From assembly GCF_900113575.1 (NCBI RefSeq), contig NZ_FOPV01000020.1, positions 1 to 52,585 of the forward strand: 52,585 nucleotides of DNA, in the 5' to 3' direction. The DNA is from Nitrosospira sp. Nsp14 (GTDB taxonomy: Bacteria > Pseudomonadota > Gammaproteobacteria > Burkholderiales > Nitrosomonadaceae). The notes under the pieces were generated by a model that worked only from the letters and a program-made list of their open reading frames with translations, did no database searches and was not told the origin of the DNA. The stretch's first letter is position 1. Each line of letters begins with the position of its first letter. Positions 17,044-25,012 of the stretch are shown here, in pieces. The translations under genes were made by a program, and so were the position numbers.

Positions 17044-17943
17044 TCAGGCGCCCAGGTTCGTCAGGTCGGCAAGGGTGTCGTATTCGTAGTATCGCCTGTA
17101 ATCGACCATGGTTCGCGGCGTAACGCTGTCGTTGTATATGCTGTATAGCGCGTCGTCGACGCGGTGGAATTGCAGCGTTTCCGGGGATGTCATGTCCGGC
17201 AGGTAGGGGGCATCCGGGTGCCTTTCCTGCCACGCTGCCCAGATACGGTCCACATTGCAATGGTGCAGGAAGAATATCGGGTCATTCGGTGACGACGATA
17301 GCGACATGTCGCCGCCGACCCAGACGTGAACATTGTTATGGATGCGCGCGCTCCCGATCCAGCCTTCCACAAGGTTCCGCATGCCGTCCGAGGATGAATT
17401 GAACGGCGGGGAGTCGTAAGCGGTCTGCTCACGGATGACCGTGCGCACCGCCTCGCGGCCAGGCAGCTGTCCCGCGCTGCCGAGGTCGCGCTGCAGCGAG
17501 CGGTCGGCGCGGCGTAAATCCCCGTTCCGCAGATTCATTTCCAGCCGTACACGCCAGTCGGAGCCTGCGAATTGACCGAGGTTGGCATTATTCCAGATAG
17601 GCGATGTGACGGGTTCATCCAGTTCAGCATCGGCGCTCCAATCCCAGTAGGGGATGCGGAACTGGTCGTCGTTTACCGCCCGCCGCAGGAACCCCTCCAG
17701 CGTAATAAGAAAGTACCGGTGCCACGGCAGGAACGAGGGACCGGAGTGGGCGGCATTGCGGTCGCTTTGCGTTGGCGGCGTCATCAACATCATAGTCTGA
17801 TGATGCCAGAACACAAATGAGTCATAGATCGACAATCCGTCCTGGTCGGGCCACGGAAACTGCGCCGGGTCTTTCAGCCGCCGTACCCCGTCGATGTACT
17901 GCTGGGCGGCATCGGCGTCGGTCAGGAAGTTGCGGCGGATCAT
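17044..17943 (-). CDS. Tyrosinase-family binuclear copper enzyme
   Basis: Type 3 copper protein of 299 residues that would oxidise phenols to quinones. CuA-site residues are His 47/48 (FWHHQT), His 66 (AAHSGPSFLPWH) and His 75. CuB-site residues are His 202 and 206 (HNNVHVWVGG) and His 227/228 (NDPIFFLHHCNVDRIW). All six ligands of the family are accounted for. No signal peptide or C-terminal shielding domain is seen, so it resembles short Streptomyces MelC2-type enzymes that depend on a partner for copper loading and export. Its ATG overlaps the stop of the upstream gene (ATGA), indicating translational coupling to a MelC1-like partner. Whether it acts on monophenols or only diphenols cannot be told. 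Confidence 0.9.
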   Translation of the reverse strand: MIRRNFLTDADAAQQYIDGVRRLKDPAQFPWPDQDGLSIYDSFVFWHHQTMMLMTPPTQSDRNAAHSGPSFLPWHRYFLITLEGFLRRAVNDDQFRIPYWDWSADAELDEPVTSPIWNNANLGQFAGSDWRVRLEMNLRNGDLRRADRSLQRDLGSAGQLPGREAVRTVIREQTAYDSPPFNSSSDGMRNLVEGWIGSARIHNNVHVWVGGDMSLSSSPNDPIFFLHHCNVDRIWAAWQERHPDAPYLPDMTSPETLQFHRVDDALYSIYNDSVTPRTMVDYRRYYEYDTLADLTNLGA

Positions 17944-18437
17944 GTGCCCTCTCCGTGAGTATGGTTGTGATCCGGACTGGCTGGCGCGCTCGATGACGTG
18001 CCGGAGGGATTTGCGAAGGCGTCCTCAGGATAGGCATCCATCACCGCTTTCATCAAATCCACAGCTGAAGCATAGGTTACGAAGGGCGTGGCGTGGGTGA
18101 ACACCTGCCCGTCTTCGTCCACCGAAAGGTGCAGGTCCGCAGGCTTGCCATCCACCTCGACGCGGTAGGTGGTGATAATTCTGACAGTATGGCCCTTATG
18201 GGTGAGCTCGCGTACGCTGGTTGCTTCATGCTTGCCGTGCGGCTCGACATAGGAAGGAAACCTGGTCTTGACCCATTGCGGATGGGATTGCGCGGCATCC
18301 GTGGGGGAATATTGCGCGAGAACGGATATGTCGGGGTTGGCGACGGAATCGTTCGGTGCTCCCTGAGCCCCAGCCCCAACCTTAACCTTCCTGCCCTCCC
18401 CGTCTCCCGCGCTTGCAGGCGCGCCCTTTTTTTCCAT
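17940..18437 (-). CDS. Tyrosinase partner resembling the MelC1 caddie
   Basis: Protein of 165 residues with a polar N-terminus and a central segment (about 83-135: YRVEVDGKPADLHLSVDEDG, then FVTYASAVDLMKAV). This resembles the small tyrosinase cofactor MelC1, which delivers copper and covers the active site before export. The tail DHNHTHGEG is His-rich and suits copper binding. Unlike classical MelC1, no Tat or Sec signal is visible. It has a good ribosome binding site (GGAGGAA) and overlaps the tyrosinase start by four bases. The caddie assignment rests on position and a short similarity recalled by eye, so it is provisional. Confidence 0.6.
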   Translation of the reverse strand: MEKKGAPASAGDGEGRKVKVGAGAQGAPNDSVANPDISVLAQYSPTDAAQSHPQWVKTRFPSYVEPHGKHEATSVRELTHKGHTVRIITTYRVEVDGKPADLHLSVDEDGQVFTHATPFVTYASAVDLMKAVMDAYPEDAFANPSGTSSSAPASPDHNHTHGEGT

Positions 18438-18534
18438 TATCGTTCCTCCGTGATCTGCAAAGACCGCGATAATCTGCTGGTTGCTTCGAGTTTATCGGGA
18501 TTTCTTTACATGGTTCGGTGCGAGTGCCCGTCGC

Positions 18535-19272
18535 TCAGAGCACCGGGATGTCTTCGGCCACGCCTTTCAAATGCACCACATCGTAGGTCAGTTCCGCCCC
18601 GGCAGGATTGATCAGCCGCCCGCGGCTTCGAATCCTGATTCCCAACGTATCAAAATCCTGATGCGCCTCCCCGCCGAGATTGACCGGCGGGAGAATCAGC
18701 GCGAAGTCGAGACCGCCTGCGTCGGCATTGGGTTTCAGCACCACGGAAACGACCAGGCCGAGCGCTGTTTGCTCCTGCGCGATCTCGTCGCCCCGAAAGA
18801 CCAACTGGCCTTCCAGGCCATGGTATTCGAGTTGCGCTTCCGCCGCAGACTCGCTTGTGCCCAGTGGTGTCAGCGTCCGGGGGAAAAAAACGATGCGCGT
18901 GCCCTTGCTGCTGTCCGTCAGCGTGAAGCGGTTGGGTTGGCGCTCCGGCTGACCCGCGCCGGCGAGCAGCGCTGTTTTTGAATTTTGCGCAGCATGGATG
19001 CGCACGCCCTTCACCCCTCCGGGCGAATTCTCCCATATATCCGTTACTTCGATAGGGGAAATGATTTCCACCGCGGGGCCCGCAGGGGGGTCAGCGACGA
19101 AATCAAACCCATAGATGCCATCAGGCGGAGCCTGGATATGAATATGTGGTTTTAATCGCGGATTCGACCAGCCGCCAGTGGGCACCTTGCCCAGGGTATC
19201 GATGCGCAACTTGGGGGGGAAGCTCTCCAGAACCGCAAGCTTGACCTCGGTGACTTCAAGAATTTTTTCCAT
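18535..19272 (-). CDS. Unknown protein of the tyrosinase operon
   Basis: Hypothetical cytosolic-looking 245-residue protein, rich in beta-type segments. Features include KPHIHIQAPPDGIYGFDF, a proline-rich stretch, and a C-terminal region GIRIRSRGRLINPAGAELTYDVVHLKG. No Cys cluster, signal peptide or membrane span is present. It starts at ATG 19272 behind AAGGGGG and precedes the caddie-like gene by 97 bp in the same orientation, so it is probably the first gene of a three-gene tyrosinase operon. I recognise no family. A role as accessory or substrate-binding protein is only a guess from position. Confidence 0.65.
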   Translation of the reverse strand: MEKILEVTEVKLAVLESFPPKLRIDTLGKVPTGGWSNPRLKPHIHIQAPPDGIYGFDFVADPPAGPAVEIISPIEVTDIWENSPGGVKGVRIHAAQNSKTALLAGAGQPERQPNRFTLTDSSKGTRIVFFPRTLTPLGTSESAAEAQLEYHGLEGQLVFRGDEIAQEQTALGLVVSVVLKPNADAGGLDFALILPPVNLGGEAHQDFDTLGIRIRSRGRLINPAGAELTYDVVHLKGVAEDIPVL

Positions 19273-19554
19273 GGTTGTTGTCCCCCTTACGACGGTTACT
19301 ACCTCCTGCTACCAGAACCTGTCACTGCATGGCTGCAGAACTACGCGCGCTGCCCGATAGCTGCCGTTCCTAATATTTGTAGTTTAGAACAGAAAAAGGC
19401 AAGGCGCAGATCCAATTCCCTATCCTTACCCTTCACCTCGCTTCAGCTGGTCGCCAGGATGCTCAACGTGTTAGCGGCTTGTATTTATCCCAACATGAAC
19501 TATTTTTAACCTTTATACCGCCAAGGCTAAGTTCGCCCACAAGAGGAGGAAACC
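19273..19554. promoter_or_regulatory. Divergent promoter region of the copper-oxidase island
   Basis: This 282-bp gap separates the tyrosinase operon (minus) from the dual copper-oxidase gene (plus), so both promoters probably lie here. I could not define -35/-10 boxes with confidence. A strong ribosome binding site (GAGGAGGAAACC) sits next to the plus-strand ATG. Confidence 0.4.
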
Positions 19555-22500
19555 ATGCAGGCGCGACATATCTATTTGAAAATCGAGCCCATAGCAAACT
19601 ATAGCCCAGTCGCGCCCGACGATGCCGAGCATCACAAGCATCGTCTCGACTGCATGCGCAACATGGAGCACACCGACGGGACTATTCCTCAAACCGAAGT
19701 GGACCGGCGCATGCTGAATGCCCTGGTCTACCGCGAATATCTGGACGCAGCCTACACTATCCTCAGGAATGATCCGCTCATTGCGGCGGACATCAATGAG
19801 CCCCGGGTCGAGCGGCGCATACCGGGAACGGTCGTCTATACCGAGCCGGGCGAGCGGCTCTACGTCCATGTCCTGAACGGTGACACCGAGCCGCACAGCT
19901 TCCATACGCATGGGCTCCACTACGGCATCGACTCGGACGGATCGTGGCCGTTCGGCGTGCAGGAATACGATGGGCCCAACCGCAGCGATGCCATCTGTCC
20001 GGGAGAGCAGTGGTGCTACATATTCGATGTCAAGGAGGATACGATCGGCGCATGGCCCTTTCATGACCACCACATGCACATCGAGGACGTGGTGAAACGC
20101 GGGCTTTTCGGAGGCATCGTGGTGCGTGACCCGCATTGCGAGAAAGCCGATCTGGAAGCACCGATCTTTTTTCACAAGCTCACGGCAAACGTCGGCGCGG
20201 CGCTGTTCGACAGCGGCTCGCTCAATGCCGGCGACCTGTTCACCTTTACCTTTACCCAGGAAGGCACCTTTGAATATTACTGCCGCTTCCATCCCATGCA
20301 GGGACGGGTGCGGGTCACCGGCGGCGGTCCCCTTACCGCAACCATCAATATCCTCGATACCCCGGCCCGCTTCGAACTGGACGATATTACCGTGGGCGTG
20401 GGCGCGCTGGTCACCTGGGCCCATGCCGGCACGCAGCCGCATACCGTAACCGAGCGTAGCGGCGCCGGCCTGGAATCGTTTGCCATCAACGGCCGCACAT
20501 TCGTCGGCAACACGCCCACGATTGTCGCCGAACATGGAACGCGGGTGCGCTGGTACGTCTTCAACCTGGATTTGAGCATGGTCTGGCATAACTTCCATCT
20601 GCACGGGCAACGCTGGCGCTGGGGGACGGAATGGGTGGACACGCGTTCCATGGGACCGGCGGAATCTTTCGTGGCAGATACCATCGTGCCGCCGGTCATA
20701 CTCGAGCCCCTGCCGCTGGATTGCGGCTGCAAACCGCGCAAAGGCGAGGATGGCCATGACCACGCGGGCGACGATGAAAGCGAGGCCGGCCGCCGTAACC
20801 TAGGCCATATCGCCGCCGAACATACGGGTGTTGGACATGCGGCCATGCACGGAGGGGGCAGCCGCGAAGCCCAGCCTGGCAGGTCTGGCGAGCGCGGCAG
20901 ATCCGGCGCAGACCGGCATTCCCAGTCCCGCCATCCGTCTGGTGGCAGTGAAGAAGATGAAAAGTACCCTGAGCACGAAAAAAAATGCCGCAAATATCAG
21001 CTGCAGGGCGACTTTCTCATCCACTGCCATGTAGAGATGCACATGATGGAAGGTATGGCTGCGGTGCTGCGAGCGACCCAGGAAGTGGAGTTGAGCGAAG
21101 ACGATCTCGACCGGATCTGTTACCAGTTGCCCAGGGTGCGGCTACAGCAGTGTCCGGAGATCGGCCATCATCCCTGCGGCGGAGACGGTCAGGACAGCTG
21201 GGAGCTGCTTAACCCCTCGCCGATATTCACCGTGCATGGAGCGCTGCTGAACAGCGGCCATGTGCTGCTCTTCTCGGGCGCGGCGGAACGGAATTACCCG
21301 CTTGAGGGGCGTATCTGGGATCCGGCCACGAAACAGATCATGCCCGGAGTGATTACGCTGCCCGAAGATTTTTTCTGCAGCGGCCATACGTTTCTTCCGG
21401 ACGGCCGCCTGCTCGTCGTCGGCGGCGATACCAATGGCGCCGGGCATACCAATAACCGCTGCTATATCTTCACTCCCAATAACGCGGCCCCGGATGCAGG
21501 CACGTTTGCCGCCACCGGCAGCATGATGCATGCGCGCTGGTATCCCACCGCGGTGAGCCTGAGCGACGGCAGGGTGCTTGCATTTTCCGGCGGCCACCCG
21601 GTCGCGGCGGAGGTCGAAGTATTCGATGGCGGAACCTGGACAACCGTTGCTGGCGCCAATCGTACGTTCGACGAGCTGTATCCCGGCCTTCATCTGCTCC
21701 CCTCTGGGGAAATCTTCTATACTCGTGCGGGCTGGGCCGCCGCCGCCGGCACCACGACGGCCTACCTGTCCATGACCGGACCGGCGAGCGGAGCCTGGAC
21801 TGACCATGGTCAGCAGCAATTCTACGACCGGCAGGAGGGCATGAGCGTGCTCATCATCGACACGACTGTCTCGCCCGTGCATACCAGCCTATATGTCTTT
21901 GGTGGCGGCGTATCGGGCGCAGCCACCGCGCGCAATAACAGCACCGCCGAGGTGATCGAATTCAGCGGCGGCATCACCGGGTCGGCCTGGCGGCGTATCG
22001 CCGACATGAACTTCGGCCGCACCAATGTGAACGCCGTGGTTCTGCCGACCGGCCGGATACTCATTATCGGCGGCCACAGCAACGGCCAGAAATGGTCGCC
22101 GACCCCAGTGTTGCAGACGGAGATCTACGACCCTGGCACGGACAAATGGGCGGTGGGTGCGCCGCTCAATTTCCCGCGGCAGTATCATTCGGTTTGCATT
22201 CTCCTTGCCGACGGCAGGGTCGTGACGGCGGGAGGCGTCGCCCCAGGTACGGCAGATCCCGACCAGCACTCGCTGGAACTTTACTCACCGGGTTATCTCA
22301 GCCAGGGAACCCGTCCGGTTATCTCGACCGCACCGCCCGCGGCGACCTACGGCAGCGTTTTTGTGGTCGAGACCTCGCAGGCCGCCAATATCAATTCGGT
22401 CGTGTTGATCGCGCCGATCTCGGTGACCCACCATACCGATGCCGGACAGCGATACATAAAACTCCCCATCCGGTCGCGCACAGCCATCACCATTGAAACC

Positions 22501-22605
22501 GAAGCGCCTGCGAGCGGGAATATAGCCCCGCCCGGCTTCTACATGCTGTTCGTGGTCAACAACCAGGGTGTTCCTTCGGAAGCGAAGTTCGTCGCCATTT
22601 CATAA
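19555..22605 (+). CDS. Multicopper oxidase fused to a galactose/glyoxal-oxidase-like domain
   Basis: A 1016-residue protein with two redox modules. Residues 85-510 hold all four multicopper-oxidase motifs: HTHG (117-120), HDH (170-172), HNFHLHG (345-351) and HCHVEMHMMEGM (490-501). Inserted at about 217-300 is a blue-copper-like stretch in which the Cys/His/Met end (YYCRFHPMQG, 241-250) precedes the strand carrying the other His (QPHTV, 295-299). A His/Gly/Ser-rich linker of about 90 residues (391-480) lies between the last two motifs. Residues 545-1016 are a Kelch-type radical-copper oxidase with Cys 608, Tyr 663 (RWYP), Tyr 877-His 878 (RQYHS), His 959/960 and a C-terminal early-set domain. 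No signal peptide is visible. It is divergent from the tyrosinase operon. Substrates are unknown. Confidence 0.85.
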   Translation: MQARHIYLKIEPIANYSPVAPDDAEHHKHRLDCMRNMEHTDGTIPQTEVDRRMLNALVYREYLDAAYTILRNDPLIAADINEPRVERRIPGTVVYTEPGERLYVHVLNGDTEPHSFHTHGLHYGIDSDGSWPFGVQEYDGPNRSDAICPGEQWCYIFDVKEDTIGAWPFHDHHMHIEDVVKRGLFGGIVVRDPHCEKADLEAPIFFHKLTANVGAALFDSGSLNAGDLFTFTFTQEGTFEYYCRFHPMQGRVRVTGGGPLTATINILDTPARFELDDITVGVGALVTWAHAGTQPHTVTERSGAGLESFAINGRTFVGNTPTIVAEHGTRVRWYVFNLDLSMVWHNFHLHGQRWRWGTEWVDTRSMGPAESFVADTIVPPVILEPLPLDCGCKPRKGEDGHDHAGDDESEAGRRNLGHIAAEHTGVGHAAMHGGGSREAQPGRSGERGRSGADRHSQSRHPSGGSEEDEKYPEHEKKCRKYQLQGDFLIHCHVEMHMMEGMAAVLRATQEVELSEDDLDRICYQLPRVRLQQCPEIGHHPCGGDGQDSWELLNPSPIFTVHGALLNSGHVLLFSGAAERNYPLEGRIWDPATKQIMPGVITLPEDFFCSGHTFLPDGRLLVVGGDTNGAGHTNNRCYIFTPNNAAPDAGTFAATGSMMHARWYPTAVSLSDGRVLAFSGGHPVAAEVEVFDGGTWTTVAGANRTFDELYPGLHLLPSGEIFYTRAGWAAAAGTTTAYLSMTGPASGAWTDHGQQQFYDRQEGMSVLIIDTTVSPVHTSLYVFGGGVSGAATARNNSTAEVIEFSGGITGSAWRRIADMNFGRTNVNAVVLPTGRILIIGGHSNGQKWSPTPVLQTEIYDPGTDKWAVGAPLNFPRQYHSVCILLADGRVVTAGGVAPGTADPDQHSLELYSPGYLSQGTRPVISTAPPAATYGSVFVVETSQAANINSVVLIAPISVTHHTDAGQRYIKLPIRSRTAITIETEAPASGNIAPPGFYMLFVVNNQGVPSEAKFVAIS

Positions 22606-22720
22606 CATGGCCGTGCATGGGTTTAGTTGAGATTCGCGGGGAGTTACCGGAACAAGTTCATACCGGGAAGAAAGAGCCCCGGGCAAACCGGTGCCTATGG
22701 CTATCGCAGGTGACCGTGGG

Positions 22721-23830
22721 CTACAGCAGATGATGGCGAAACAGCCACGCGGCGAGCGGCAGCGTAATGGCTGAAATGATCAACAGGGGGACCAGATCAT
22801 ACGCAACCATCAGCAGGCTGGCTCCCTCTAGATAGACGCGTTGCATCAGATCGATGGCGAATCGCAGCGGATTGGCCAGCGTGGCAATCTGCAAAAATTG
22901 CGGCATGTTACGAACGGGAGTGGCCAGTCCGGAAAGCAGGATTAAAGGCATGATAAGCATGAAGGTGTAGAGCATGGCCTGCTGCATGTTTGCCGAAACT
23001 GCCGAGATCGATAGCCCCAGGCCAACGCTGGCAACAATGAACAGGATCAGGCCGGCATAGAGCGTCAGGAGCGAGCCTGCCAGCGGTATTTTGAACCAGA
23101 ACAATGCCACCAGCAGGACGATGGTGGACTGCATTAGGCCGATGAGCATGATGGGGATGGCCTTGCCAATCATGATTTCCGTTGGCGAAAATGGCGTCAC
23201 CAGCAACTGGTCGAAGGTGCCATTTTCTCGCTCCCGTGCTACGGAAAGCGCAGCCAGCATCAGGGTCTGTATCATGCTGAGCGAGGCGATGAGGCCGGGC
23301 AGCAGGTTCCAGCGCGTTTCGAGGTTGGGGTTATACCAGGCGCGCGACTCGACCGTAAGCGGAGGCCTGTTCTCCGAGCGCAAGGTAGTGTTGTAGGCCT
23401 CGATCACTGTGCCGACATAAAATGCGGCGGAGCCCGCGGTATTGGAGTTGCGCCCGTCAAGGATCAGCTGCACCGCAGCCTGTTCACCCGCGTTGAGCTG
23501 CCGCTCGAAGCGCGGCCCGATCTGGAGCACCATCAACGCTTCCCCGGAATCGATGACGCGAGCGATCTCGCTCGGGGTTTCTAGGGTCGCGACCCGGCGG
23601 AACACGCCCGTTCCGTCGAGGCGCGCGACCAGTTCAACGGAGGCAGCGCCCCTGCTTTGATCAAGTAACGCGTATGGCACGTTGTTCAGGTCGTAAGTCG
23701 CCGCATAGCCGAACAGAAAGCTCTCCACCAGCGAGGGAACCACCAGAATTATCCGGTTGGCGGGATCTTTCAGGATGGCCAGCAGTTCTTTCCGGCACAG
23801 GCTGACCACGCGGCGCAGAAAGTCGAGCAT
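22721..23830 (-). CDS. ABC-2 type permease (YbhR-like)
   Basis: Inner-membrane permease of 369 residues with the ABC-2 layout: an N-terminal span, a periplasmic loop of about 150 residues and a block of five spans in the C-terminal half. It is the last gene of a four-gene exporter operon and is separated by three bases from the other permease. With that subunit and the fused ATPase it would form a YbhFSR-type complex that, in other bacteria, exports drugs or cations. The product starts MLDFLRRVVSLCRKELLAI, with the amphipathic segment typical of the family. Confidence 0.88.
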   Translation of the reverse strand: MLDFLRRVVSLCRKELLAILKDPANRIILVVPSLVESFLFGYAATYDLNNVPYALLDQSRGAASVELVARLDGTGVFRRVATLETPSEIARVIDSGEALMVLQIGPRFERQLNAGEQAAVQLILDGRNSNTAGSAAFYVGTVIEAYNTTLRSENRPPLTVESRAWYNPNLETRWNLLPGLIASLSMIQTLMLAALSVARERENGTFDQLLVTPFSPTEIMIGKAIPIMLIGLMQSTIVLLVALFWFKIPLAGSLLTLYAGLILFIVASVGLGLSISAVSANMQQAMLYTFMLIMPLILLSGLATPVRNMPQFLQIATLANPLRFAIDLMQRVYLEGASLLMVAYDLVPLLIISAITLPLAAWLFRHHLL

Positions 23831-23833
23831 GGG

Positions 23834-25012
23834 TCAGTCCAGCTTCTTGCGCGTGACGAACCGCGCCAGTCCCAGCAGCAGCACGGCGTAGGCGGCCAGG
23901 ATAGCGCTATTCTTGAGAATCAGTGGCCAGACATTGCCGGCGAGAAACAATGTCCTGATCAGTTCCATGAAATAGGTGGCAGGCAGGAGCTGTCCCACAA
24001 GGTAAATGACCGTAGGCACATTCCGCAGGTCGAACAGGAAGCCGGAGAGCATCAATGCTGGCATGAAGCTGCTAATCAGGGCTATCTGGCTGGCCAGGAA
24101 CTGGTTTTTCACCGACGAGGAAATGACCAGTCCGATGCCCAGAGCGACCAGCATATAGAGCATCGAGCTGCCGAGCACGATCAGAAACGAGCCGAACATC
24201 GGTACCTGGAAAAGGAAGCGCGCCGCCACCAGGCACATTCCGAGGCCCAGCATTCCGACCAGAAAGTATGGAACGATCTTGGCCAGCAAGATCTCGGTTG
24301 GCCGCACTGGCGAGACGAATAATGCTTCCAGGGTGCCGCGTTCCCACTCTCGGGCCATTACCATCGCGGTGAGGAAAGCGCCGACCAGCGTCATGAGGAG
24401 CACGATGAGCCCCGGCACCAGGTACCAAGTGCTCGTGTTCGCGGAGTTGAACCACATTCGTTCAACCAATGTTACAGAGCCTGCAGCGACCATGTCCGCG
24501 CGTCCCCTCCGGTCGGCAAGGCGTTGGGCCCATTGGCGGATGGTGCTGTTTACATAGCCGCGTATGATCAGGGCGCGGCTGGCCTCGGAGCCATGCACCA
24601 GCAGTTGTACCTGGGCATCACCTGCCGCCAGGCGGCGGGAAAAATCATTCGGTACCCGCACGATGGCATCTACCCTGCGTGCCAGCATGAGGCGCTCGGC
24701 ATCATGCATCGAGCTTACCACCACCGGCGATATGTATGCGGAGAGCCCCAGCCCCGCGACGACGTCAGCGGCCATGGGCGAGGGGTCTTCGAGTACCACC
24801 GCGACAGGCGCGTTCGTAACATCGAGCGACAGTCCGTAGCCAAAAATCAGGATGAGCGCGATCGGCAAGCCGATCCCGATGGCAAGGTTGCTTTTGTCCC
24901 GCAGCAGTTGGCGAATTTCCTTGCGGGTCAGGGAAAGCACGCGCTTCCAGAATCCTTTAAACCCGCCCCCGCCCCCATGCTTCCCACGGGTCGCAGCCCT
25001 TTCTTTGCTCAT
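23834..25012 (-). CDS. ABC-2 type permease (YbhS-like)
   Basis: Second inner-membrane permease (392 residues) with the same topology: a basic N-terminus (RVLSLTRKEIRQLLRDKSN), a first span, a large external loop and five C-terminal spans. Its start overlaps the stop of the fused ATPase gene, indicating coupled translation. It probably forms a heterodimer with the neighbouring permease. The substrate cannot be inferred from the sequence. Confidence 0.88.
   Translation of the reverse strand: MSKERAATRGKHGGGGGFKGFWKRVLSLTRKEIRQLLRDKSNLAIGIGLPIALILIFGYGLSLDVTNAPVAVVLEDPSPMAADVVAGLGLSAYISPVVVSSMHDAERLMLARRVDAIVRVPNDFSRRLAAGDAQVQLLVHGSEASRALIIRGYVNSTIRQWAQRLADRRGRADMVAAGSVTLVERMWFNSANTSTWYLVPGLIVLLMTLVGAFLTAMVMAREWERGTLEALFVSPVRPTEILLAKIVPYFLVGMLGLGMCLVAARFLFQVPMFGSFLIVLGSSMLYMLVALGIGLVISSSVKNQFLASQIALISSFMPALMLSGFLFDLRNVPTVIYLVGQLLPATYFMELIRTLFLAGNVWPLILKNSAILAAYAVLLLGLARFVTRKKLD

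Noticed and set aside
19513-20763. 416-codon minus-strand frame opposite the oxidase fusion
   Set aside because: Antisense shadow of a well-supported gene with full copper motifs.
8675-22605. One joint pathway linking the PatG-like cluster with the tyrosinase and copper oxidases
   Set aside because: They are separated by about 5.5 kb with unrelated genes and strand changes; no shared motif supports a link.
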